DNA from: Ilyobacter polytropus DSM 2926
GTDB taxonomy: Bacteria > Fusobacteriota > Fusobacteriia > Fusobacteriales > Fusobacteriaceae
Reading direction: 5' to 3'
DNA: 64,000 bases
Assembly: GCF_000165505.1 (NCBI RefSeq)
Contig: NC_014633.1
Location: 868,001-932,000 of the forward strand
Both the position numbers and the translations under genes were made by a program. Every line of letters starts with the position of its first letter. Positions within the stretch are counted from its first letter, which is position 1. Under the pieces are notes generated by a model. That model saw nothing but the letters and a program-made list of their open reading frames with translations. It was not told where the DNA came from and did no database searches. This document shows, one piece after another, positions 52,207-62,008 of the stretch.

Positions 52207-52235
52207 ATAATATCATAGCTACAGGGCTTTGTCAA
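52207..52235 (-). promoter_or_regulatory. Strong promoter of the nine-tRNA array
   Basis: Minus strand: perfect TTGACA (52230-52235), 17-base spacer, TATTAT (52207-52212), 22 bases before tRNA-Lys. Confidence 0.92.
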
Positions 52236-52376
52236 CGCTTTTTTTTATCTTTTATTTAGATTATTAAAAAGTCGAAAGCCCTTCTTAAACTTTCATAAAT
52301 ACTAACTTTATTATGTGTTGATAAACTTTATAAAGACTGGGAATTTTTGTATAAAGTTTGTGCTTAAAGAATACTA

Positions 52377-53372
52377 TCACTTCATAAATTTCATTAGATT
52401 CTTTTTCAGGGTTTCTGAAGCAAAAGATGCTTTTACACTATTGTAGTATATTGTCCTATATTCTTCATATGTGATATGAAACTCTTTAGAAACAAGACTT
52501 ATCTCTTTTTCTAAGTTTGTATTTGATACTGTCCTATTATCTGTGTTTAGTGTAACTTTTATCCCATCCTTTAAAAATCCGTAAACAGGATGCTCTGAAA
52601 ACTTTTTTACAGCTTTTGTCTGAATATTACTTGTTGGACACATTTCCAAAGTTATACCCTGTTTTTTAACAATGTCATAAGCCTCTGGACAATCTTTTAT
52701 AAACACCCCGTGACCTATCCTTTCGGCTCCTAGTAATTTCACCGCATCCCTTACATTTTCCCCTATACCAGTTTCTCCCGCATGAATAGTTATCCTATAA
52801 CCATACTCCTTGGCCAGTTTGATCGGCTCCTGAAATGCCTCACAAAAGCCTCTATTTTCATTGGCACACAAGTCTATCCCAACTACTCCTCTGCCTAAAA
52901 ATTCTTTTCCTTTTTCAACTACTTCAAAGGCTTTTTCGACATCAAAATTCCTCATACAACAAAGTATAATATTTCCGTATATTTGGAATTTCTTTTCTCC
53001 AATTTTCATACCGGTTATAACACTAGAAATAACCTCTTCTATTGTAAGTCCTTTTTGAGTATGAAGCTGAGGTGCAAATCTTATTTCTATGTATTTCACA
53101 TTTTCCTTAGCTGCATCTTCCATCAGTTCAGAGGTCACTCTTATGAGGTTCTCTTTCGACTGCATCACAAGTCCAGGAAGACTAAATCTTGTTAGGTATT
53201 CACTGAGGTCCTTACAGTTTATAGGAGCTATCATTTTTTCTTTAATTTTATCAAGGTCGTAGGTAGAAAGTTCTATCCCATCCTTTTTAGCTATCTCTAT
53301 AACACTAAGAGGTCTTATACTCCCGTCTAGATGACAATGTAATTCTATTTTTGGTAAAGAGTTTACGTTCAT
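52377..53372 (-). CDS. add: Adenosine deaminase
   Basis: 331 residues, the usual bacterial length. Zinc and catalytic motifs of the amidohydrolase barrel are complete: LHCHLDGSIRP (first two His ligands), TIHAGETG (third His), RIGHGVFI with the catalytic His and VTLNTDNRTVS with the Asp ligands. The middle GVVGIDLCANENRG is typical of adenosine rather than adenine or AMP deaminases. It turns adenosine into inosine for purine salvage in the cytoplasm. AGGAGG lies before the ATG. Single gene. Adenine deaminase-like adenosine deaminases share the fold, but this looks like Add. Confidence 0.95.
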   Translation of the reverse strand: MNVNSLPKIELHCHLDGSIRPLSVIEIAKKDGIELSTYDLDKIKEKMIAPINCKDLSEYLTRFSLPGLVMQSKENLIRVTSELMEDAAKENVKYIEIRFAPQLHTQKGLTIEEVISSVITGMKIGEKKFQIYGNIILCCMRNFDVEKAFEVVEKGKEFLGRGVVGIDLCANENRGFCEAFQEPIKLAKEYGYRITIHAGETGIGENVRDAVKLLGAERIGHGVFIKDCPEAYDIVKKQGITLEMCPTSNIQTKAVKKFSEHPVYGFLKDGIKVTLNTDNRTVSNTNLEKEISLVSKEFHITYEEYRTIYYNSVKASFASETLKKNLMKFMK

Positions 53373-53701
53373 TTCTCCTCCTATAAATAAAATAAAATTT
53401 TACTTAAATGCAGTTAAAAACTTAAATTTGTTTTTTATAATTTATCAATTACTTAGAAATAAAAAAATCTCATTGCGAAAAAAACATAATAATTAAATCT
53501 TTTTCGTAATCAGAAAATTAATAGTTTCTGCCAAAGGTCTCTATCATAATTAATAACAGAGAAATATAATTTTATTTTTGATTTTACTTATATTATCACC
53601 AAAAAAAGAAAAAAAGTAGGACAGTTGTCAAATTTTAAAAATTTGTATAAAAATACCGCCCTTAAAAAGAGCGGTAAAAAGTATACTTAACTTTAAAATA
53701 G
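53373..53701. other. Intergenic stretch upstream of add
   Basis: About 330 bases, A/T-rich. It holds the terminator at 53645-53676 and the unresolved add promoter. No gene or riboswitch is recognised. Confidence 0.5.
53645..53676 (-). terminator. Terminator of the exported FMN-binding-like gene
   Basis: TACCGC / GCGGTA arms followed on the minus strand by ATTTTTATAC. Confidence 0.8.
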
Positions 53702-54208
53702 TTACTTACCAACTATATCTTTTTTTCTGTATTCAAAAGCCCTCAACATACTTTTCAATTCTCCATAAGTACTATTTGCAATAAAAGTGGAACCTGCAAG
53801 TCCGTCAAATTCCATTTCATCATATTCTTTTCCTATGTAACTGTTTTTCCAATTATAGTCATGAACCTCCTGGTGTTTATCATTTGCATCTGGAAGATAA
53901 AAGTCCATTAGTTTTCCCTCAGGAGAAATTATTGCTAAAAGTGCCTCATGCTTGTTATAGCTCTTTATGTGGGTTATGGCTCCATACCCAACTGTTTCAC
54001 CATTTTTATAAAGAGGAATAAAGTTATAATATCCTAGTTTCTTTGAATCCTTTTTATCTCCAAACCTATCATAGTCTACCTTCATCATTCTAAAACTTCC
54101 TCTAAAATAATCGATATTGTATCTTGACTCATCCTTACTGCTTATCTTATACCCCCAAGAAGAAACTGAAAAAATCATAATAAATAAAAATAAAATATTT
54201 TTTTTCAT
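53702..54208 (-). CDS. Exported protein, possibly FMN-binding-domain related
   Basis: 168 residues with signal peptide MKKNILFLFIMIFSVSSWG, so exported. The rest suggests a degenerate FMN_bind domain: ETVGYGAITHIKSYNKHEALLAI, then LMDFYLPDANDKHQEV, and FDGLAGSTFIANSTYGELKSML at the place where FMN_bind has a (S/T)GAT motif for covalent flavin attachment to Thr. Here AGST stands instead, so flavin attachment is uncertain. FMN_bind proteins sit in RNF/NQR complexes and other periplasmic electron carriers. Single gene with AGGAGGGG ribosome site and terminator. Family call is tentative. Confidence 0.5.
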   Translation of the reverse strand: MKKNILFLFIMIFSVSSWGYKISSKDESRYNIDYFRGSFRMMKVDYDRFGDKKDSKKLGYYNFIPLYKNGETVGYGAITHIKSYNKHEALLAIISPEGKLMDFYLPDANDKHQEVHDYNWKNSYIGKEYDEMEFDGLAGSTFIANSTYGELKSMLRAFEYRKKDIVGK

Positions 54209-54393
54209 AAAATCCCCTCCTATATAATAATACAGCCTATATCTAAATTATAATCTATTTTCTATACTTAATCAATTAAACAGATGAGTACTTTATTTAA
54301 ATTATTTAATCAAAATTCTTCTTCAGCTGTCTTGAACTTTATCTTTTTATAAAGTAATCTCTTATTAAAAAAGCTTCTTAAATGGTGGTGTTT

Positions 54394-55692
54394 ATGAAAA
54401 TTGATTATTCTTTCCCCAATACTTTTTTTGATTTCATTAGAGAAAACAAAACTCTAAAAGAATTTATGTCACATCCCTTCTCAGAAATTTTTCTTAAAAA
54501 TAACTGCTGTAACTCAGAAAATATTCAAGATTTCAGGAAAAATCCGATTTTTCAAAACTTTTTAAATAAAGAAAGCATAATTAATGAGATTATAGAGGAA
54601 CTGACCTTTCATGAAAATGTCTGGTTTCATAACTTAAAAAAACATACAGAATACTTATTTCCGCAGCACAACATAGAGAATACAGAGCTTTTTTTCACTT
54701 TAGGCGAAAAACAAAACAGCAAGAATGAAATTTTTGTAAATATTGGAAAATATATAGACAGTAATAATTACCAGGAGATCATTCCTGAAATAATTTATAA
54801 AACAACTCTTTTCCTCTATACCCGTAAACATCCATACAAAATTGATTTAAATCACCTAGCTCCTGTCCACTATATGGATTTTATACATTATCTTATTCAC
54901 TACAAAGGAGCTGCAGCTTATTCAACCAGACTTTATATGAGCTCTAGCTCTTTTGATTACTCAGACTCACATTTTCTTGGAGATTCTCTCAAATTAAATG
55001 AACTTCTAAACTCTTATAACTCTTTATCAAACACCTTAGAAAAGATGAAAGAGATAAATCTTTCTCCGTTTTTAGAAACTAATTCTTTTCCGGAAAATTT
55101 AGGTTATCAGATTTTCAGAAGAACTATTTTATCTGGAAAAAGTTTCTATGAAGTTGTCTCTAAACCCTTTCCAGACTTTATAAATATGTATCTCCCTCCT
55201 ATACTTCCCCAGAATATACAAAAATTATCTGCAGGAAACCTAAGTGAAAGTCAAGCTAAGGAGATCGTTAATTGGGAATATCCAGATGAATTTTCTGTAT
55301 ACAACTTTCCATCCTGGGATGAGATGTCAAAACTTCGGTGGGCCATTACTTTTAAAGAAAAAAGAAAAAAAGAGTTCATAGGTTTTTTTATACAGGACTC
55401 TCTTATCGGTTTCGGACAAATCGTAAAAGGATCAGGGGAAATAATCATTGGTGTCGGTATACGTCCTGACCTTTGTGGCTATGGATATGGAACTAGGGTA
55501 GTAGGTATTCTTATAGAAAAGTGTAAAGAAATAAATGCAAATTCTACTATCACCCTAAAAGTTAGAAGTTTTAATAAAAGGGCAATTAACTGCTATAAAA
55601 AACTTGGTTTTGAAGAAATATCAAAATACAAAACCTATTCCCTTGCAGGGGAAGAAGAGTTCATAAAAATGGAACTTTACCAAATACACTGA
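54394..55692 (+). CDS. Large GNAT acetyltransferase with unknown N-terminal domain
   Basis: 432 residues from the ATG at 54394; GGTGG lies about 6 bases upstream, and an ATG at 54382 overlaps it. Residues 1-~300 are an unrecognised, aromatic-rich, mainly helical region (KIDYSFPNTFFDFIRENKTL, TLFLYTRKHPYKIDL). The last ~130 residues are a GNAT domain: FIGFFIQDSLIGFGQIV, VGIRPDLCGYGYGTRVVGIL with the acetyl-CoA loop, and NKRAINCYKKLGFEEI. The acetyl-CoA loop has the Q/RxxGxG form (CGYGYG). Its N-terminal region may bind a target. Single gene. Confidence 0.8.
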   Translation: MKIDYSFPNTFFDFIRENKTLKEFMSHPFSEIFLKNNCCNSENIQDFRKNPIFQNFLNKESIINEIIEELTFHENVWFHNLKKHTEYLFPQHNIENTELFFTLGEKQNSKNEIFVNIGKYIDSNNYQEIIPEIIYKTTLFLYTRKHPYKIDLNHLAPVHYMDFIHYLIHYKGAAAYSTRLYMSSSSFDYSDSHFLGDSLKLNELLNSYNSLSNTLEKMKEINLSPFLETNSFPENLGYQIFRRTILSGKSFYEVVSKPFPDFINMYLPPILPQNIQKLSAGNLSESQAKEIVNWEYPDEFSVYNFPSWDEMSKLRWAITFKEKRKKEFIGFFIQDSLIGFGQIVKGSGEIIIGVGIRPDLCGYGYGTRVVGILIEKCKEINANSTITLKVRSFNKRAINCYKKLGFEEISKYKTYSLAGEEEFIKMELYQIH

Positions 55693-55720
55693 AAAAGGAG
55701 CCTAAAAAGGCTCCTTTATA
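55693..55720. terminator. Bidirectional terminator between GNAT and galE
   Basis: AAAAGGAGCC TAAAAA GGCTCCTTTA between convergent stops. Confidence 0.85.
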
Positions 55721-56687
55721 TATTTTTGTACCAGTTCCATGCAGTTTTTATTATATCATCTATATTTGTATATTCTGGCTCCCATCCCAGATCTTCATTG
55801 GCTTTTTCGCTACAGGCTACAACACAGGCAGGATCTCCTGGCCGCTTTTCAGATATCACTGCAGGTATTTCTTTCCCTGTCACTCTTCTGGCTGCGTCTA
55901 AAATCTCAAATACAGAAAATCCATTGCCGTTTCCAAGGTTAAATAAACCACTTTCCTCTTTCTTTAGCTTGTTTATCGCCATCACATGAGCACGGGCAAG
56001 ATCAGTAACATGGATAAAGTCTCTCACCCCTGTTCCGTCCTTGGTACTATATGTATCTCCAAAAACTTCAACTTTGTCCCTTTCACCCTTTGCAGCTTCT
56101 AGAACCACAGGAATAAGTGATGTCATTCCTTCGCCTATCTGACCGATATGATATTTTTCATGGGCTCCGGCCACGTTGAAGTATCTAAAAATAACATAAT
56201 TCATATTATATGCAGAAGCTGAATCCTTTATTATTTCCTCAGCCATAAATTTACTCATTCCATAGGGGTTTATAGGCTGAGAGTCAAAACTTTCCGATAC
56301 CAGATCGTCTCCTGAAACTTCCCCATACACCGCAGCTGTAGATGAAAAAACAATATTTTTTACATTAAATTCCTTCATTATTTCTAGAAGATTGAGAACT
56401 CCACCGGTATTATTTTCATAGTATTTATTTGGCTCGGTTACACTTTCCCCGACTTTTATATAAGCGGCAAAATTCATAACCACGTCTATTTTTTCCTTTT
56501 TAAAAACATTTCTCAGACTTTCTTTTTCTCTTAAGTCAGCCTTATAAAATTTTGCCCTGCTGTCTACAAGCTCTATATGACCCGTTTCAAGGTTATCAAG
56601 TATAATCACCTCATATCCACCATCTAAAAGTTCTACCACAGCATGACTCCCTATATAGCCAGCTCCTCCAGTAACAAGTACCCTCAT
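55716..56687 (-). CDS. galE: UDP-glucose 4-epimerase
   Basis: 323 residues from the ATG at 56687, where GAGAGG is 6-7 bases upstream; the ATG at 56693 is too close. Extended SDR: GGAGYIGSHAVVEL, the NAD-linked MNFAAYIKVGESV, catalytic SSTAAVYG and NPYGMSKFMAEE, then the sugar-binding YFNVAGAHEKYHIGQ and YSTKDGTGVRDFIHV. It interconverts UDP-glucose and UDP-galactose for polysaccharide synthesis. It lies away from the polysaccharide cluster, downstream of hflX in the same direction (70 bp gap), so may share its transcript. Confidence 0.95.
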   Translation of the reverse strand: MRVLVTGGAGYIGSHAVVELLDGGYEVIILDNLETGHIELVDSRAKFYKADLREKESLRNVFKKEKIDVVMNFAAYIKVGESVTEPNKYYENNTGGVLNLLEIMKEFNVKNIVFSSTAAVYGEVSGDDLVSESFDSQPINPYGMSKFMAEEIIKDSASAYNMNYVIFRYFNVAGAHEKYHIGQIGEGMTSLIPVVLEAAKGERDKVEVFGDTYSTKDGTGVRDFIHVTDLARAHVMAINKLKKEESGLFNLGNGNGFSVFEILDAARRVTGKEIPAVISEKRPGDPACVVACSEKANEDLGWEPEYTNIDDIIKTAWNWYKNI

Positions 56688-56758
56688 AAACATCCTCTCC
56701 TCAATTATTTTGACAACTCAATATATTCAAAATACTTTTCAAAAATTTTATTTTTTAT

Positions 56759-58084
56759 TTAATCTTTATCGCTGTCTTTTAAAATATACTGCTTGTACTT
56801 TTCAACATCTTCAGGTTTCAGAAATGTCGTTACAAGAAGTCCATCACCTGTATATTCTTGCTGAATTACCCTTGTACTGTCGAGAATATATGAAGAAATA
56901 TCCCCTCTTGAAAAAGGAATCAACAAAGTTACTTCCTTGCTTGTTTTAAAAATTTCTTTTTCGATCTCTTTTAAAAGTTCCCCTATACCTTTCCCCTCTA
57001 TAGCAGATATATATACAGACTTTTCAAAGATATCACCTGTTTTTTCTAGTTCCTCAGAACTAAGTTTGTCTATCTTATTATAAACCACAAGAAAAGGAGT
57101 GTCCTTTACATTTAGTTCCTCTACCACATTTCTAGTGACCTTTAGCTGATGTTTATAGTCTTCTCTAGATATATCTACTACATATAAAAGCAAGCTAGCC
57201 TCTTCAACTTCTTCAAGAGTAGATTTAAAAGATTCTACAAGATCATGAGGAAGTTTGCTAACAAAACCTACTGTATCTATAAGTATAAACTCTAGATTAT
57301 CTTCAAGCTTAATTTTCCTGTGGAAGGGGTCTAGAGTTGCAAAAAGCATATCCTTTACAAAGGACTTTGTCCTTGTATCTTCCTCTTCTTCCATCTGCAT
57401 AAGGTGGTTCATAATTGTGGACTTCCCTGCATTGGTATAGCCTACAAGAGCTACTGTAGGTATAGAGGTACGTTTACGTTGCTTTCTCTGAACTTCCCTC
57501 TGTTTTTTTACCTCTTCTAGTTCTTTTTCAATATCACTTATACGTTTTGATATTACCCTTCTGTCAAGCTCTAGTTTTGTTTCTCCTAGACCCCTGGTTC
57601 CTATACCTGCACCTGTTCTAGACAACTCTCCCCCTAGACCTATGAGTCTGGGTTTCTGATATTTCAACATGGCAAGTTCTACTTGGAGTTTACCTTCTTT
57701 AGACTTTGCCCTGTGACCAAATATATCCAAAATAAGACTGGTTCTGTCTATGATTTCTACACCTATTATTCTTTCTAGATTACGAATCTGTATACCGGAA
57801 AGTTCATCATCAAAGATAACCATGTCTGCATTTTTTCTTATGGCCTGATCTCTGATTTCCTCTATTTTACCCTTTCCCATATAGGTAGAAGACTCCATTT
57901 TTTCTCTGCTTTGAGTGATAATATCTATCACCTCTATACTGGCCGCACCTGCCAGTTCTTTTAGCTCATTTAATGAATCCTCGAGGTTTATACTCTCACC
58001 TTTTTGGTAGACGTCTAGTCCTGCTAAAATAGCTCGTCCTCTTATATTTTTGTTAAATATATATTCACTGCTAATATTAATCAC
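56759..58084 (-). CDS. hflX: Ribosome-associated GTPase HflX
   Basis: 441 residues. The N-terminal HflX domain (residues ~1-185) has NADMVIFDDELSGIQIRNLE and the characteristic LIGLGGELSRTGAGIGTRGLGE; a coiled-coil follows, then the G domain with Walker A GYTNAGKST, DTVGFVSKLPHDLV and NKID. HflX splits stalled or stress-arrested 70S ribosomes in the cytoplasm. GTG start at 58084; the upstream site (ATGAG) is weak and no better start was found. Followed by galE. Family call is firm. Confidence 0.95.
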   Translation of the reverse strand: MINISSEYIFNKNIRGRAILAGLDVYQKGESINLEDSLNELKELAGAASIEVIDIITQSREKMESSTYMGKGKIEEIRDQAIRKNADMVIFDDELSGIQIRNLERIIGVEIIDRTSLILDIFGHRAKSKEGKLQVELAMLKYQKPRLIGLGGELSRTGAGIGTRGLGETKLELDRRVISKRISDIEKELEEVKKQREVQRKQRKRTSIPTVALVGYTNAGKSTIMNHLMQMEEEEDTRTKSFVKDMLFATLDPFHRKIKLEDNLEFILIDTVGFVSKLPHDLVESFKSTLEEVEEASLLLYVVDISREDYKHQLKVTRNVVEELNVKDTPFLVVYNKIDKLSSEELEKTGDIFEKSVYISAIEGKGIGELLKEIEKEIFKTSKEVTLLIPFSRGDISSYILDSTRVIQQEYTGDGLLVTTFLKPEDVEKYKQYILKDSDKD

Positions 58085-58377
58085 CTCATCTGAAAATATC
58101 TTTTACTATATAATACCAGTTTTTAAATTTTTTATACATATAAATTTAGAATATCAGTAAACAAAATAATATAAAAATAAAAGATGAAATCTGAACTTAT
58201 AAAGAAAAACACTATAAGACCATCTTTAATAGAAATGTCCAATGGATGAACAAAACATCTTCTGACCCAGTAAGAAATAAATATAAGACTATAATCCTCT
58301 ACATAGAAAATTTTTCTTACTTTATAAACTTCAGAGCAGTGAATTTATAATGCCGAACTTTTAAGGATGTGGTTTTT

Positions 58378-59997
58378 ATGGAACTTTTTATTACAATTTT
58401 TCTTCAGGTAACTGGTGGATTGGGAATGTTCCTCTATGGAATGGATCTTATGTCAAAGTCCTTTCAGGAAATAGCTGGAAACAGATTAAGGGAGATAATT
58501 CATAAAATGACCTCAAACATATTCCGAGGGATTATTGTGGGAACTTTTATAACGGCCATTATTCAGTCTAGCTCAGTTACCACTGTTATGGTTGTAGGGT
58601 TTATAAACGCCTCTCTCATGACTCTGAGACAGGCCATAGGCATAATCTTAGGGGCAAACATAGGAACCACGATAACAGGATGGATACTTGTTTTTAAGAT
58701 AACAGAGTACGGACTCCCTATGATCGGTATAGGGGCTTTTGTTTTTCTCTTTTCGAAAAATCCAAAGAGGAAAAAAAGAGCCTCGATCTTCATAGGTTTA
58801 GGACTTATTTTTCTGGGATTGACCCTTATGAAAAAAGGAATGGCTCCCTTAAAGGATATGCCTCAATTTATAGAATTTTTCCACATCTTTTCTGCAGAAA
58901 GCTATAGAGGCGTCATCTTATCTGCACTTACAGGGGCTGCCTTGACCTCTATACTTCAGTCCTCATCTGCCACTATAGGTATCACCATGGCCCTTGCAAC
59001 TCAGGGACTTATTATTCCAAAAACTGCAGTTGCACTTGTTTTAGGAGAAAACATAGGAACCACAATAACAGCATATCTAGCCTCTCTCAAGACACGGTCA
59101 GATGCAAAGAGAGCCGCCTATGCCCATATTCTCATAAAGATAGTAGGAGTATCCTTGATACTTCCTTTTTTCTACGGCTATGCTTCGATAATCGAGAGGT
59201 TAACCCCTCCTGAAAAAAATATCTCCGAATATATCGCACTTTCTCACACCCTTTTCAACATTGGAAATGCCGTTATATTTTTACCCTTTATAAATATATT
59301 ATTAAGATTTTTAAATAAAATAGGAGTTGATAAAAAAGAAAATGAGTCAGAGTCTTATGTAACTGAAAAACTATACCAGTTCCCCTTAGCATCCCTTGAA
59401 AAATCGAGACTTGAAGTTAGTCAAATGATAACCAGATTCAGAGGAGATCTATATATTTTCATCCGACTAATAAAAAGTGAACTATCTCCAGAGAACTCTG
59501 AGCTTCTCTTTGAAGGGGAAAAATACCAAGATGAAAAAAAAGACTCTATTTTTAAAAACCTTACAGGTCTACTTCACTCTACAGACTCTAAAAACATTTT
59601 GAAATCCATTAGGCTGTTGCTTCTTTTGGCAGACACAATGGAATCCCTAGGAGATTATGCAGCAAGCCTTGGAAAAATATACAAAAAAACAATAAATAAC
59701 AAACTTATTCTACCTGAAAATTTTATCAACCAGATAGATTATTACCATGAGAAAATAGCCATGTCCTTGGAAAACCTAGAAAAAATAACCATGAACCCCA
59801 ATATACAGGAGATAATAAATGAAAAAAAAATATGTCAGGATATCTCCACTGCTCTCCAATTTGTCGACCCCCTCAAAAATGTAGATTATCCAGAGCATAT
59901 TTTTATGGAGGTCTTATCAAAGTACAGGAGAATAAACAGACATATTTTATTTATGTTAAACAATCTAGAAGAAGAGATAAAATTGCAGATGAGTTGA
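58378..59997 (+). CDS. Na+/phosphate cotransporter family protein (NptA/YjbB type)
   Basis: 539 residues from the ATG at 58378 (AAGGA upstream); GTG at 58369 is too close to that site. Residues ~1-310 hold two inverted PNaS repeats, each with the QSSS motif (ITAIIQSSSVTTVMVVGFIN and LTSILQSSSATIGITMA) and GANIGTTITG/GENIGTTITA. The C-terminal ~200 residues are cytoplasmic helices resembling PhoU. E. coli YjbB of this type exports phosphate; others import it. Divergent from hflX by 290 bases of plain A/T-rich DNA. Direction of transport is not readable. Confidence 0.92.
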   Translation: MELFITIFLQVTGGLGMFLYGMDLMSKSFQEIAGNRLREIIHKMTSNIFRGIIVGTFITAIIQSSSVTTVMVVGFINASLMTLRQAIGIILGANIGTTITGWILVFKITEYGLPMIGIGAFVFLFSKNPKRKKRASIFIGLGLIFLGLTLMKKGMAPLKDMPQFIEFFHIFSAESYRGVILSALTGAALTSILQSSSATIGITMALATQGLIIPKTAVALVLGENIGTTITAYLASLKTRSDAKRAAYAHILIKIVGVSLILPFFYGYASIIERLTPPEKNISEYIALSHTLFNIGNAVIFLPFINILLRFLNKIGVDKKENESESYVTEKLYQFPLASLEKSRLEVSQMITRFRGDLYIFIRLIKSELSPENSELLFEGEKYQDEKKDSIFKNLTGLLHSTDSKNILKSIRLLLLLADTMESLGDYAASLGKIYKKTINNKLILPENFINQIDYYHEKIAMSLENLEKITMNPNIQEIINEKKICQDISTALQFVDPLKNVDYPEHIFMEVLSKYRRINRHILFMLNNLEEEIKLQMS

Positions 59998-60097
59998 TTA
60001 TAATGTATACTCGCAATTCAATTCTACAGCACTATACTTATATTGATATATACCTAAAAAGAACGCCTTTTAAAGAATAAAGTCTGTTTTTCTATTA

Positions 60098-60126
60098 TTG
60101 ACAACAATTGTCTTTTGTGGTAAGAT
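60098..60126 (+). promoter_or_regulatory. Promoter of guaB
   Basis: Perfect TTGACA (60098-60103), 17-base spacer, TAAGAT (60121-60126); transcription would start about 25 bases before the riboswitch. Confidence 0.88.
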
Positions 60127-60160
60127 CATTCCAATATATTAAAATAAAATTTATTTTTTT

Positions 60161-60223
60161 CTCATATAAGCTGCTAATAAGGTGCAGTGTATCTACGATT
60201 AACCTAAAATTAATCTCTATGAG
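60161..60223 (+). ncRNA. Purine (guanine-class) riboswitch aptamer
   Basis: 63 bases with the purine-riboswitch plan: P1 CTCATA / TATGAG, J1/2 TATAA, P2 CTGC / GCAG, J2/3 GTATCTAC matching the conserved UAUCUAC core, P3 GATTAA / TTAATC, and loops with AAGG and CCTAA that can kiss. The specificity base before the P1 closing strand is C (TCTATGAG), so guanine or hypoxanthine rather than adenine is the expected ligand. U51 is present, arguing against the 2'-deoxyguanosine variant. It precedes guaB, the first step to GMP, giving end-product feedback. Confidence 0.92.
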
Positions 60224-60247
60224 TGAAAGCGGTTCAGCAAATTTAAG

Positions 60248-60305
60248 GCCTGAGTCTAATCTTTCACCAGCTTAAAAGGTGAAGTTTGGACTTAGGCTAT
60301 TTTTA
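60248..60305 (+). terminator. Riboswitch-controlled terminator upstream of guaB
   Basis: GCCTGAGTCTAATCTTTCACC pairs with GGTGAAGTTTGGACTTAGGC (a few wobbles), then TATTTTTATT. The base of the left arm, CTTTCAC, can also pair with GTGAAAG just after P1, which would give the competing antiterminator. Confidence 0.88.
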
Positions 60306-60340
60306 TTAGAATTAATTTATCTTAAGGAGGAATTCAGTTC

Positions 60341-61804
60341 ATGTTGAATGGAAAAATTATCAAAGAGGCTATAACTTTTGACGATGTTCTACTGGTACCA
60401 CAAAAATCTGATATCTTACCAAATGAAGTTTCGCTCAAAACAAAAATTACAAAAAATATAGAACTAAATGTTCCAATTTTAAGTGCTGCCATGGACACAG
60501 TAACAGAGGCAAAACTGGCTATAGCCTTAGCAAGACAGGGTGGATTGGGATTCATCCATAAAAATATGGCTATTGAGGAACAGGCTGCTGAGATAGATAA
60601 AGTTAAAAGAAATGAAAGTGGTATGATCACAGATCCTATAACTCTAAACAGGGAATCTACCCTTGCAGATGCTGATGGTATAATGGCAAAATACAGAATC
60701 TCTGGACTTCCTGTAGTAGAAAGCGACGGAACTTTAGTCGGTATAATCACAAATAGAGATCTGAAATACAGAAAAGATCTAGATGAAAAAGTAGAAACTA
60801 TAATGACAAAAGAAAATCTTATAACAGCTTCTGTAGGTACTACTCTTGAAGAAGCAAAAGAGATCCTTTTGGAAAACAGGATAGAAAAGCTTCCAATAGT
60901 TGATGAAAATTCCAAGCTTATGGGACTTATAACAATAAAAGATATTGATAATATAGAAGAATATCCAAATGCCTGCAAGGACTCTCGTGGAAGACTCAGA
61001 GTAGGAGGAGCTGTAGGTGTAGGAGCTGATACTTTAGAAAGAGTAGCTGCCCTTGTAAAATCAGGTGTAGATATAATTACAGTAGATTCTGCTCACGGAC
61101 ATTCTAATGGTGTAATTCAAACTGTAAAAAAAATCAGAGAAGCATTCCCTGATCTTGATATAATCGGTGGAAATATAGTAACTGCCGAAGCTGCCAAGGA
61201 TCTTGCTGATGCAGGAGCAACTGCAGTAAAAGTAGGAGTAGGACCAGGTTCTATATGTACTACCAGAGTGGTAGCTGGTGTAGGGGTTCCTCAGATATCT
61301 GCGGTAAACGATGTATATGAAGCTTGTAAAGAAAGAGGTATAGGAGTTATTGCCGATGGTGGAATAAAACTTTCTGGAGATGTTGTAAAAGCAATAGCTG
61401 CAGGTGCTGACTGTGTTATGATCGGAGGGCTTTTAGCCGGTACAGAAGAGGCTCCTGGAGAAGAGATCATTTTTGAAGGAAGAAGATTCAAGGTTTATGT
61501 GGGAATGGGTTCTCTAGCTGCAATGAAGAGAGGTTCTAGCGACAGATATTTCCAAAAAGAATCTGAGGCAAAAAAACTTGTTCCTGAAGGTATAGAGGGA
61601 AGGGTTGCTTATAAAGGTAAATTAGAAGATGTGATTTTCCAACTTACAGGTGGACTAAAGGCAGGTATGGGGTATTGTGGTACTGCCACTATAGCAGATC
61701 TTAAAAAAGATGGTAAGTTTGTAAAAATAACAGGTTCTGGACTAATCGAATCACATCCTCACGATATAAACATTACAAAAGAAGCTCCAAATTATCATAA
61801 ATAA
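60341..61804 (+). CDS. guaB: Inosine-5'-monophosphate dehydrogenase
   Basis: 487 residues. TIM barrel interrupted at residues ~95-205 by two CBS domains ([18 protein letters not shown]-like and [20 protein letters not shown]). Catalytic loop [20 protein letters not shown] with the active Cys, phosphate site [13 protein letters not shown] and flap region [21 protein letters not shown]. It oxidises IMP to XMP with NAD+, the committed step to guanine nucleotides. Expression is governed by the guanine riboswitch and terminator just upstream; AAGGAGG precedes the ATG. Single gene with a terminator. No unusual features. Confidence 0.97.
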   Translation: MLNGKIIKEAITFDDVLLVPQKSDILPNEVSLKTKITKNIELNVPILSAAMDTVTEAKLAIALARQGGLGFIHKNMAIEEQAAEIDKVKRNESGMITDPITLNRESTLADADGIMAKYRISGLPVVESDGTLVGIITNRDLKYRKDLDEKVETIMTKENLITASVGTTLEEAKEILLENRIEKLPIVDENSKLMGLITIKDIDNIEEYPNACKDSRGRLRVGGAVGVGADTLERVAALVKSGVDIITVDSAHGHSNGVIQTVKKIREAFPDLDIIGGNIVTAEAAKDLADAGATAVKVGVGPGSICTTRVVAGVGVPQISAVNDVYEACKERGIGVIADGGIKLSGDVVKAIAAGADCVMIGGLLAGTEEAPGEEIIFEGRRFKVYVGMGSLAAMKRGSSDRYFQKESEAKKLVPEGIEGRVAYKGKLEDVIFQLTGGLKAGMGYCGTATIADLKKDGKFVKITGSGLIESHPHDINITKEAPNYHK

Positions 61805-61811
61805 ATTCTTC

Positions 61812-61843
61812 AGCTGCTGAAATATTTCAGCAGCTTTTTTTTA
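61812..61843 (+). terminator. Terminator of guaB
   Basis: Perfect 12-bp palindrome AGCTGCTGAAAT / ATTTCAGCAGCT followed by TTTTTTTATTC. Confidence 0.92.
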
Positions 61844-61966
61844 TTCTTTGATACTCTTCCGCTTTCTATCTTTACAGGATTTTAATTTTTCACTTTGAAT
61901 AACTATATGAATCATATTTCAAAATATCTTTCCTAAAACATATAAAAAAAACTTAAACTCAGTTTC

Positions 61967-61995
61967 TTGACTTTTTTTCAAAAAAGTTATATATT
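61967..61995 (+). promoter_or_regulatory. Promoter of clpB
   Basis: TTGACT (61967-61972), 17-base spacer, TATATT (61990-61995), directly upstream of the CIRCE operator. Confidence 0.85.
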
Positions 61996-62008
61996 AAACA
62001 TAAGAAGT

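Noticed and set aside
60334-60978. 214-codon minus-strand frame
   Set aside because: Exact antisense of guaB with Ser/Ile-rich composition, a shadow of the real gene.
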